Shown: positions 33,775 through 41,046 of the stretch, in pieces
Numbering within the stretch: position 1 is the first letter of the stretch
Layout of the letters: the number at the start of each line of letters is the position of its first letter
Source of the DNA: Prevotella sp.
GTDB taxonomy: Bacteria; Bacteroidota; Bacteroidia; Bacteroidales; Bacteroidaceae
Direction: 5' to 3'
Length of the DNA: 54,097 bases
NCBI GenBank assembly: GCA_016291495.1
Contig: JAEEXI010000020.1
Location: forward strand, 1 to 54,097
Position numbers and translations under genes: made by a program
The notes under the pieces: generated by a model
Told to the model about the DNA's origin: nothing
Database searches by the model: none
What the model saw: the letters and a program-made list of their open reading frames with translations, nothing else

Positions 33775-33863
33775 AGCTTGCTCTAATTGCCGAGGTGCAG
33801 CCCGTCCTCGCAAATTTATATGCAAAGGTACGAAATAATAAAGAATAATTGCTACCTTTGTCC
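33764..33863. repeat. Dispersed repeat of about 95 bp, copy B
   Basis: Second copy of the element at 32403-32500, same orientation, 1.36 kb downstream. It overlaps the end of the rhodanese gene and ends just before a broken gene. Confidence 0.75.
33823..33860. promoter_or_regulatory. Bidirectional promoter module (38 bp), copy 2
   Basis: CAAAGGTA (33823-33830) and TACCTTTG (33853-33860) are perfect reverse complements 22 bp apart. The rightward box faces the ketopantoate-reductase remnant. The leftward box faces into the 3' end of the rhodanese gene and would give antisense RNA. Confidence 0.5.
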
Positions 33864-33887
33864 CAAGTTTTGAGAAATATTAGAAGA

Positions 33888-34259
33888 TGAAGAAGTTGCG
33901 TTGGGGTAGAGGAGGATGTGCAGAAAATGTTCCCCGACGTACAGTTGGCTGCCGGACTGGCCTTTATCTGTTCTGCCAAGACAGAGCCAGGTGTGGTCAA
34001 TCATCAGTGTTATGGCAGCATCAATCTGGCCAACTATTCTTGCAAGGACGAAGCGCTGATGCAGGCCGTGGTCGATGAATTCCGTCAGGCTGGCATAGAG
34101 ACGGGACTGGTGGATTTCCACCGCCGCATGGAGATATACTATCTCTACACCCGTCCTCTGGAGATTGCCCGTGAGGCAGGCTGTCCTATGCCCAAACTGG
34201 AGATGCTGGAGGCGGAGTTGCGGTTCCTGGAAGAAGCACGCTTACAACTCATACACTAA
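33888..34259 (+). pseudogene. Broken ketopantoate-reductase-like (PanE/ApbA) gene
   Basis: The frame is open from 33891 to the stop at 34257-34259 but lacks the N-terminal NAD(P)-binding half. It begins near VGVEEDVQKMFPDVQLAAG, followed by SAKTEPGVVNH, as in the middle of PanE-like reductases. It then jumps to RPLEIAREAGCPMPKLEMLE, a C-terminal motif of the family. The catalytic Lys/Asn helical region between them appears deleted. At about 120 codons versus roughly 300 it cannot be a working reductase, though a GTG (33918) could still start a short product. It overlaps the convergent fusion gene by 18 bases. Confidence 0.65.
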
Positions 34260-35951
34260 TCCATACTTTTCATGTAGTTTCCGGAGAGAGCCATCAACCT
34301 TCATCTGACGGATGGTAGCATTTACCATCTGTAGCAGATCATCCTGTCCCTTACGCATCAGCACACCAATCTCACCATGATTGAACGGAGTGTTCAACAG
34401 CGGGGCAGCCAGTCGGGTGTCGGTCTGCACATAATATGGAGCCTCCGTTATCTCCGTGATCATCACGTCGGCCTTGCCCTCGGCAATGAGCGACGGGATT
34501 TCCTCGTTCTTCTGATGGACGATGATAGTGGCATGCGTCAGGTTCTCGTTGGCGAACTTCTCATTCAGTCCACCGGGATTTACCATCACACGGACTTCAG
34601 GCTTGTCGATGTCGGCCAACGACTGGTAGCGGTCGGCCTCCGATGCACGGCAAAGGATGGTCTTTCCGTTAGCCAGATAGCCCTCGCTCATCAGCATCGT
34701 CTCGCGGCGGGCATCGGTAATGGTGATGCCGCCAATGGCGAGGTCGAACTTCTGAGGCTCTACCAACACATCTGCCGTCAGCGTAGGCCAAGAGGTTGGA
34801 ATAAACTCAATGCTTACGCCTAACCTTTTCGCAATTTCCCCAGCCACTTCGATGCCGAAGCCCCAGTAGCGTCCGTCATCCTCACGGAAAGACAGCGGCC
34901 GGTAGTCGCCCGTTGTTCCCACCTGCAACGTGCCGCGTTCCTGAATGCGGGTGACAGTCGGCTGGTGCTGCTTCCGCCACTCCTTGGCACGAACCTTGAT
35001 GTTCTTCGACAGACACTCGCTATAGAGCCAAGGCTCGCAGCTGTGGATGTCGCCCACATTGATGAAACCTTTGTAGGCAGCATATTCCGAGCCACTGTAA
35101 CCGCTGACAACGAGGACATGGCGTTCCGGCGAAACGGTGACAGTAATCGTATCGTGAAGTGTGGCAGGAGTAGCGTCCGTCCGCCAGTTCACGGGGTTGA
35201 TGCAGATGTCAGAAGCAGAGATGATGGGGATAACGTACTTCACATCCTTCACCGTATTGTAGCAGATGGTGACGCCCGTGTCGGTCTCACCCTCGGCAGG
35301 ACGGATGTGACTGCACTCTGCCATGTCGGCATTGGTCACCTTATAGCCCAGCACGTAGGCCGCAGCCAACTGGCTGTAGGTCTCGTCATCGATGTGCTTC
35401 AGCAGCTCCACCACGGCCAGGCCGCCCTGACTGAAGCCCGCGATGATGAGCGGACGACTCTTGTCGCGATGCGCCTGAAAGTGGTCGAAGGCTGCGCAGA
35501 CGTCACCCATCGACAACCGAGTACGATTCTTGATGGTGTCCTCGTTCTGTGTCATCCAGGCCTCAATGGTCGTATGACGATAGTAGGGAGCAAAGAACCT
35601 GTTGCCGCGCGACATATACGCCGCCACCTTGTTAATTTCCAAATCGCCCATGTGCTCGCGGTGCACCGGGTTCCACACGTCGGCATAATGGCATATCCTG
35701 CCATCCTCTGTCGTCCAGTCCTCCTCCCACGTCGATACGACATAGAAGATGTCGGCTCCAGTTCCGTCGGGGTCGCCGTCGGCAGTCACCCACATCGTCG
35801 CGTCGTTGTAGTCGGGTGCTTGTGGAATTAACGTTGCCTGCTCATACTGGCTTGCAGCATTATTTTCTTTAGCCGAACACAATGCAAACGAGGCGCTTTG
35901 CCAAAGCAAGGTTATTGCCGCCAATACATAAAGAACATATCTTTTGTTCAT
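34242..35951 (-). CDS. Fusion of DUF3089 hydrolase-like domain and cyclohexadienyl-dehydratase-like binding protein
   Basis: 569 residues, exported (signal core VLAAITLLWQSASFALC). Residues about 35-335 are DUF3089, an alpha/beta-hydrolase-like domain with nucleophile elbow IIAGFSQGGLAVVE. Residues about 338-569 match the family 3 solute-binding fold in its PheC form: ERGTLQVGTTGDYRPLSFRE, FIPTSWPTLTADVL, FDLAIGGITIT and VMVNPGGLNEKFA. PheC converts arogenate/prephenate to phenylalanine/phenylpyruvate in the periplasm. Whether the fused copy is an enzyme or a binding domain is unknown. It is 26 bases downstream of the SMP-30 gene in the same direction. Confidence 0.85.
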   Translation of the reverse strand: MNKRYVLYVLAAITLLWQSASFALCSAKENNAASQYEQATLIPQAPDYNDATMWVTADGDPDGTGADIFYVVSTWEEDWTTEDGRICHYADVWNPVHREHMGDLEINKVAAYMSRGNRFFAPYYRHTTIEAWMTQNEDTIKNRTRLSMGDVCAAFDHFQAHRDKSRPLIIAGFSQGGLAVVELLKHIDDETYSQLAAAYVLGYKVTNADMAECSHIRPAEGETDTGVTICYNTVKDVKYVIPIISASDICINPVNWRTDATPATLHDTITVTVSPERHVLVVSGYSGSEYAAYKGFINVGDIHSCEPWLYSECLSKNIKVRAKEWRKQHQPTVTRIQERGTLQVGTTGDYRPLSFREDDGRYWGFGIEVAGEIAKRLGVSIEFIPTSWPTLTADVLVEPQKFDLAIGGITITDARRETMLMSEGYLANGKTILCRASEADRYQSLADIDKPEVRVMVNPGGLNEKFANENLTHATIIVHQKNEEIPSLIAEGKADVMITEITEAPYYVQTDTRLAAPLLNTPFNHGEIGVLMRKGQDDLLQMVNATIRQMKVDGSLRKLHEKYGLVYEL

Positions 35952-35977
35952 AATAAAATAGTAAATGTGTTGTTGTA

Positions 35978-36892
35978 TTAATCATTGCAAAGTACAGATT
36001 CCCCATGTACCAGCATTTTCAAGGTATAAACAGATTTTGATGCGGTAATAAACAGAATGTTACGCTCTTTTCCGCCAAAACAAACGTTGGCTGTCCAGTC
36101 CTCGGGAATGGAGAAGTGGGCTATCTTATGGCCATCCTTATCGAATATGGTCACACCATCACCTGTCAGATAGATGTTCCCCCGGTCGTCAGTTGTCATC
36201 CCGTCCGAGCCCATGTCGGCAAACACCTGGCGGTTTGCTAGGGAACCGTCTGGCAGAATGTCATATCTCAGAATTCTGTCTGCCTTGGCCTCCGCCACAT
36301 ACAGATGCTTTCCGTCGGGAGTTCCAACAAGACCGTTGGGCTGGTTAAGCGTTGAGTCGAGCATAACCAACTGTTTGCCTCCAGGCGTAAGATAATACAA
36401 GCCTTCCACAGGCTGCTGGCGCTCAGGGTTGCGCGTCCAATAGTCCCGTTTAAAATATGGGTCGGTCAGATAATAACCTCCATCCTTCGAGATCCATACA
36501 TCGTTGGGACCGTTCAGCATTTTTCCGCGATAGTCGGTTACCAGTATCTCGGAATGACCTTTCATATCGAACGACCAGAGCTGGTTGTCCATATCTGCGC
36601 AAGCTATCAAATGGCCTTGGGCATCGAAGTACATCCCGTTAGAACGACCGCTCTGATCAGTGAATAGACTAATCTCACCCGATTCGCAGTCCCAACGGTA
36701 AATCCTATTGTTAGGCTGGTCGGTGAAGAAGACGTCGCCCCTTGCATCGACCGCAGGCCCTTCCGTAAAGCTATACGAATCAGCGACTCTTACTGGGACT
36801 TCCCCTTCTGCAACAATTTCATTTGAACTTTGTGCCGATAGGGTCAGCACGCCCATCGTTGCCATGAGGCATACAATAAATCTTTTCGGCAT
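35978..36892 (-). CDS. SMP-30/gluconolactonase-family secreted protein
   Basis: 304 residues with a signal peptide (FIVCLMATMGVLTLSAQ), then a six-bladed beta-propeller of the SMP-30/gluconolactonase/LRE type. Seen: SFTEGPAVDARGDVFFTD, RSNGMYFD, LNGPNDVW and SDGMTTDDRGNIYLT, with the Glu/Asn/Asp residues that bind the divalent metal. Likely a periplasmic lactonase; the lactone is unknown. First gene of a two-gene unit with the DUF3089/PheC-like fusion, transcribed from the module at 36946-36983. Confidence 0.88.
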   Translation of the reverse strand: MPKRFIVCLMATMGVLTLSAQSSNEIVAEGEVPVRVADSYSFTEGPAVDARGDVFFTDQPNNRIYRWDCESGEISLFTDQSGRSNGMYFDAQGHLIACADMDNQLWSFDMKGHSEILVTDYRGKMLNGPNDVWISKDGGYYLTDPYFKRDYWTRNPERQQPVEGLYYLTPGGKQLVMLDSTLNQPNGLVGTPDGKHLYVAEAKADRILRYDILPDGSLANRQVFADMGSDGMTTDDRGNIYLTGDGVTIFDKDGHKIAHFSIPEDWTANVCFGGKERNILFITASKSVYTLKMLVHGESVLCND

Positions 36893-36945
36893 CGTTATAG
36901 CTTTTGTTGGTTTTGTTTATTCACAATTCTTCTTAAATCTTGGTG

Positions 36946-36983
36946 CAAATATACGAAAAAGTGGAGAATTTTTGCTATATTTG
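36946..36983. promoter_or_regulatory. Bidirectional promoter module (38 bp), copy 3
   Basis: CAAATATA (36946-36953) and TATATTTG (36976-36983) are perfect reverse complements, again exactly 22 bp apart. The left box drives the SMP-30 gene, the right box the nitroreductase gene. Flanking sequence differs from copies 1 and 2, but the inner bases keep the pattern GAAT..TTGC before the right box. Confidence 0.6.
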
Positions 36984-37036
36984 CCCCAAGTTTATGATTA
37001 ATTATAAAAGTTACCAATAATAAAAACTAAACAAAT

Positions 37037-37660
37037 ATGAAAATGAAAAAAGTAATGATTCTTGGTGCTTTCGCAGCACTGGTGGCCATGACTGGCTGTA
37101 ATGAAAAGAAAGAAGCGTCAAAGGATGTCGTGTCTTTCGACGAAGTATTGACGACAAGACGAAGTGTGCGCAGCTACGATGCCTCGAAGAAGATTTCTGA
37201 AACTGAGATTCGCGAGCTTCTGACGTCAACACAAGAGGCTCCGTCATGGGCCAATCAGCAGCCTACGAAATATTACGTGGCCATCAGTGAGGAGAAAGTG
37301 GCTGCCGTTCAAGATTTGGTGGGCGCCAACAAGGATCGCATCAAGGATGCTCCAGTTCTGATTGTTTCTACGTTTGAACGGGGCAAGTCAGGTTTCTTCC
37401 AAGGCAATCAGACGAATGAGGTGGGCGACGGATGGGGTGCCTACGACAATGGTCTGAGCAACTGCTACTTGATTCTGAAGGCACGCGCTATGGGTTTCGA
37501 CACACTCATCATGGGAATGCGTGACGCAGACGAACTGAGCAAGCTCTTCGACATCCCAGAAAACGAGACGATTATGGCGGTCATCTCACTGGGCTACAGG
37601 GCTGGAGAGCCTAACCGTCCTGAACGCAGGCCCTTGGACGATATCGTTAAGTTCTACTAA
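37037..37660 (+). CDS. Nitroreductase-family lipoprotein
   Basis: 207 residues. An N-terminal lipobox (LVAMTGC, Cys about 21) precedes a nitroreductase fold: TTRRSVRSYD (FMN phosphate), SWANQQPTKYYV, and the closing LGYRAGEPNRPERRPLDDIV. Nitroreductases are usually cytoplasmic FMN enzymes, so a lipoprotein version is unusual though found in Bacteroidales. It would need an electron donor in the periplasm. Alternative start at 37043. Confidence 0.9.
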   Translation: MKMKKVMILGAFAALVAMTGCNEKKEASKDVVSFDEVLTTRRSVRSYDASKKISETEIRELLTSTQEAPSWANQQPTKYYVAISEEKVAAVQDLVGANKDRIKDAPVLIVSTFERGKSGFFQGNQTNEVGDGWGAYDNGLSNCYLILKARAMGFDTLIMGMRDADELSKLFDIPENETIMAVISLGYRAGEPNRPERRPLDDIVKFY

Positions 37661-37705
37661 GAAGATGATATAAAACCAACATGTTCATAAATATATGCGG
37701 TTGTT

Positions 37706-38722
37706 ATGAAGATTCTTATGATTGGTGGTACGGGCACGATCAGCAGTGCCATCACCCGACAGTTGGCGGAGAGCGGCCACGAGCTGTGGCTGCTGAACCG
37801 AGGCACGCGCAAGCAAGAGGTGCCAGGATGTGTGAAACAGGTGATTGCCGACATCGACGACACGAACAGTGTGCTCGCCGGTTTGGGCGACGCGCAGTTC
37901 GACGCCGTCTGCGAGTTCATCGGCTTCGTGCCGGAGCAGGTGGAGCGCGACATCCGGCTGTTCCGCGGTCGCACGCGGCAGTACGTCTATATCTCGTCGG
38001 CCTCAGCCTATGCGAAGCCGGTGCGCAGCCCCTATATCACTGAGGGAACCGCGCTGGCAAACCCCTACTGGCAGTACTCGCGCAATAAGATTGCCTGCGA
38101 GGAGCTGCTGATACGAGAGTACCGCGAGAACAGTTTCCCCGTGACCATCGTCCGCCCGTCGCACACCTACTGCGAGCGCGGCGTACCCGTCAGTATCCAC
38201 GGACCGAAAGGCAGTTGGCCGGTGCTGAAGCGTATGCTGGAGGGCAAGCCCGTGCTGGTGCATGGCGATGGATCATCGCTGTGGACGCTGACGTGGAACG
38301 AGGACTTCGCACGTGGCTTCATCGGCCTGTTGGGCAATCCGAAGACCATCGGCGAGGCTTTCCAGATTATGAGTGACGAGAGTCTGACGTGGGATCAGAT
38401 TTACGAGTGCGTCGGCCAAGCATTGAACGTCACGCCAAAGCTTTATCACGTCGCCTCCGACTTCCTGGCCGCCGTCTGTCCGAGGGACTATGATCTGGAG
38501 GGCAACCTCATCGGCGACAAAGCGGCTACAGTCATCTTCGACTGTACGAAGCTGAAGCGTGCCGTCCCCGGCTTCCAGGCCACGACCCGCTTCGATGAGG
38601 GCGTCCGACGCTGTATCAACTACATCCTCGCGCATCCAGAGCTGCAAGTGGAAGACCCCGAGTTCGACCAGTGGTGCGACAAGGTCATCGAGGCGCAAGA
38701 GCAGGCAAAGAAGATGATATGA
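37706..38722 (+). CDS. NAD-dependent epimerase/dehydratase-family protein (atypical SDR)
   Basis: 338 residues, soluble. N-terminal Rossmann motif MKILMIGGTGTISSAI, then YISSASAY and the catalytic-type YWQYSRNKIACEE (Tyr-x3-Lys). IVRPSHTYCERG and the LTWNEDFARGF region are typical of extended/atypical SDRs near the CSP41-like group. The substrate is probably a nucleotide sugar or similar; not determinable. The gene is visibly richer in G/C (many GCG/CGC codons) than the flanking genes, hinting at different origin. It overlaps the next gene by four bases. Confidence 0.85.
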   Translation: MKILMIGGTGTISSAITRQLAESGHELWLLNRGTRKQEVPGCVKQVIADIDDTNSVLAGLGDAQFDAVCEFIGFVPEQVERDIRLFRGRTRQYVYISSASAYAKPVRSPYITEGTALANPYWQYSRNKIACEELLIREYRENSFPVTIVRPSHTYCERGVPVSIHGPKGSWPVLKRMLEGKPVLVHGDGSSLWTLTWNEDFARGFIGLLGNPKTIGEAFQIMSDESLTWDQIYECVGQALNVTPKLYHVASDFLAAVCPRDYDLEGNLIGDKAATVIFDCTKLKRAVPGFQATTRFDEGVRRCINYILAHPELQVEDPEFDQWCDKVIEAQEQAKKMI

Positions 38723-39699
38723 TGAAAGTAGGAATCATTGGAACGGGATGGATTGCCGAGAAGGCAGCCATCACCCTAAACGGATTGGACAGCTGCGAGG
38801 CCAATGCCGTAGGCTCACGTAAGCAGGAAACGGCAGCGGCTTTTGCTGCAAAGTGGAACATCAAGAAGGCATACGGTTCATACAGCGAGTTAATTGCTGA
38901 TAAGGACATAGATCTCGTATATGTCGGCACACCACACTCCCACCATTACGACGTGACACGTGAGGCCATCCTGGCAGGAAAACCCTGTCTCGTAGAGAAA
39001 GCGTTTATGGCCAATGCGAAACAGGCGCAGGATATTATCAATCTGGCTCATGAGAAACATGTATTCCTCGCTGAAGCTATCTGGACGCGCTACCAACCTG
39101 CTGTGGGTATCGTCAGAGGACTGATTGCAGACGGTCGTATTGGTACTCCCCATCTCGTCACGGCCACCCTCGGCTATTCGATGGGTAATAAGGAACGCAT
39201 CATGCGACCCGACCTTTGTGGTGGTGCGCTACTCGATCTCGGCGTTTATGCGCTGAACTTCGTGCGGATGTTCTGCGACAGCGATATTGAAACGATCGAC
39301 GGGCATTGCGTGAAGAGCACTACAGGCATGGACCTGACCAATGCCATCACCATCATCCTAAAGGACGGTATCCTGGCTAATATCCAATCTTCGGCACAGT
39401 GCGTGGGCGACAACATCGGTGTCATCGCAGGCACGGAAGGCAACATCATCATCGACAACATCAACAATCCGCAGACAATAACCGTAAACGGTCCCAATCG
39501 TATATATGTCGAGACCATCCACGTGCCCCAGCAAATCACGGGCTATGAGTACCAATTCCTAGCTTGTAGGCAGGCACTCCTTGACGGTCTGACAGAGCCG
39601 CGCGAGATGCCTCATGCCGAGACCCTTTACATCATGCAACTCATGGACGGCCTCCGCCGCAAATGGGGCGTCCACTATCCGATGGATGAAAAAACATAA
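38719..39699 (+). CDS. Gfo/Idh/MocA-family oxidoreductase
   Basis: About 326 residues. N-terminal NAD(P) motif VGIIGTGWIAEKAA, then YVGTPHSHHYDVTREA and the EK-motif PCLVEKAFMAN. The C-terminal domain carries GGALLDLGVYALNF, as in trans-dihydrodiol/1,5-anhydrofructose-type dehydrogenases. The ATG at 38719 overlaps the SDR stop (ATGA); an upstream in-frame ATG (38671) lies inside the SDR gene and adds a basic, family-foreign tail. Paired with the SDR, it probably interconverts a sugar derivative by oxidation/reduction. Confidence 0.88.
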   Translation: MMKVGIIGTGWIAEKAAITLNGLDSCEANAVGSRKQETAAAFAAKWNIKKAYGSYSELIADKDIDLVYVGTPHSHHYDVTREAILAGKPCLVEKAFMANAKQAQDIINLAHEKHVFLAEAIWTRYQPAVGIVRGLIADGRIGTPHLVTATLGYSMGNKERIMRPDLCGGALLDLGVYALNFVRMFCDSDIETIDGHCVKSTTGMDLTNAITIILKDGILANIQSSAQCVGDNIGVIAGTEGNIIIDNINNPQTITVNGPNRIYVETIHVPQQITGYEYQFLACRQALLDGLTEPREMPHAETLYIMQLMDGLRRKWGVHYPMDEKT

Positions 39700-39753
39700 A
39701 TTCCAAAGGCGAAACTGCGAGTTTGACTCGCATCGAACTCCTCCTCGCTCGGC

Positions 39754-39788
39754 AAAAAACGATTTGAGCAAACCTCAATCGTTTTTTT
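39754..39788 (+). terminator. Terminator after the Gfo/Idh/MocA gene
   Basis: AAAAAACGATTTGAG pairs with CTCAATCGTTTTTT (one bulge), followed by more Ts. Because both arms carry A/T runs it could work on both strands. A second small hairpin (GCGAG/CTCGC) precedes it at 39717-39731. Confidence 0.75.
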
Positions 39789-39863
39789 ACTCTCACTCGT
39801 TCGTCATTTGGGATTTTATTCGTATATTTGCGGCAAGAATTTATGAACTAAAACAAATAACCC

Positions 39864-41036
39864 ATGTTAGGCAACTTTTCTTACTACAACCCCACCAAAC
39901 TGTATTTTGGTGATGAGTCTTTGAACTTCCTCAAGGACGAGCTAAAGGGCTACGGTCCTGTAGTGCTGCTCAACTACGGCAGCGGCAGTGTGAAGCGTAA
40001 TGGTATCTACGACCAGGTAGTGGCCATCCTGCGTGAGGCTGGCAAGACCTTCGTGGAGAATCCGGGTGTGATGACCAATCCTACATTGGAGAAACTGAAC
40101 GAGGGCGTGAAGATTGCACGCGAGAACAACGTGGATTTGATTCTGGCCCTAGGTGGTGGCAGTGTGTGCGACTACTCGAAGGCAGTGGCAGCTTCCGTAT
40201 ATTACGAGGGCGACTACTGGGATAAGTTCTGGCTGAAGCAGGAACAGCCCGATGCTGACCAGAAGCTATTGCCTGTGGCTTGCATCCTGACGATGGCTGG
40301 TACAGGCTCGGAGATGAATGCCGGCACGGTGATTACCGATGCAGAACACACATTCAAGGTGGGTCACGTGTTCGACAGCCGTTTGATGCCTAAGTTCTCT
40401 ATCCTGAACCCCAAGTTCACAATGACCGTGCCCGAGAATCAGATGAAGGCGGGTATCTACGATATCATGAACCACATCATGGAGCAGTACTTCTCTGATT
40501 TCGACGACAACACCAGCGACTATCTTGCTGAGGGATTGATGCGCTCAGTCATCCACAGCAGTCGCATCGCTGTGAAGAATCCGCAGGACTACGAGGCTCG
40601 TTCGAACATCATGTGGACAGCCACCTGGGCACTGAACACCCTCATCGGACTGGGCAAGAAGGAGGACTGGATGGTACACATGATTGGTCACAGCGTGGGT
40701 GCTTGGACACACGCCCCTCATGGCTATGCGCTGGCCTCCGTCTCGATGGCCTACTATCGTCGCGCCATGAAGAACGGCCTGCCTAAGTTTGCCCGCTTTG
40801 CCCACAACGTCTGGGACATTCCAACGGAGGGCAAGACCGAACGCGAACTGGCCGAAGCTGGCCTTGAAACTCTAAAGAACTGGATGCAGGAAATAGGTCT
40901 GCCACTCACCATCAGTGAACTTGGTGCCACCGCCGACATGATTCCCGGCATCACTGAGACCACCGTCGTCTATCCTGCAGGATATCTGGATCTGACGAAA
41001 GAGGATATTACGGAGATATTGAAGGAGAGTATCTAA
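39864..41036 (+). CDS. Iron-containing alcohol dehydrogenase (butanol-dehydrogenase-like)
   Basis: 390 residues, cytoplasmic group III alcohol dehydrogenase of the NAD(P)H-dependent BDH/YqhD type. It reduces aldehydes to alcohols. NAD(P)-binding LALGGGSVCDYSKAVA (about 93-108) and TMAGTGSEMNAG are followed by metal ligands in YDIMNHIMEQYF (Asp, His) and VHMIGHSVGAWTHAPHGYALA (two His). A TATATTTG -7 box lies at 39823-39830. Ten bases before the thioredoxin-hydrolase fusion. Confidence 0.94.
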   Translation: MLGNFSYYNPTKLYFGDESLNFLKDELKGYGPVVLLNYGSGSVKRNGIYDQVVAILREAGKTFVENPGVMTNPTLEKLNEGVKIARENNVDLILALGGGSVCDYSKAVAASVYYEGDYWDKFWLKQEQPDADQKLLPVACILTMAGTGSEMNAGTVITDAEHTFKVGHVFDSRLMPKFSILNPKFTMTVPENQMKAGIYDIMNHIMEQYFSDFDDNTSDYLAEGLMRSVIHSSRIAVKNPQDYEARSNIMWTATWALNTLIGLGKKEDWMVHMIGHSVGAWTHAPHGYALASVSMAYYRRAMKNGLPKFARFAHNVWDIPTEGKTERELAEAGLETLKNWMQEIGLPLTISELGATADMIPGITETTVVYPAGYLDLTKEDITEILKESI

Positions 41037-41046
41037 TAAAATACAT

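Noticed and set aside
34965..35831. A 288-codon plus-strand frame opposite the DUF3089 domain
   Set aside because: Antisense shadow: Val/His/Gly-rich without any motif, while the minus strand has DUF3089 signatures.
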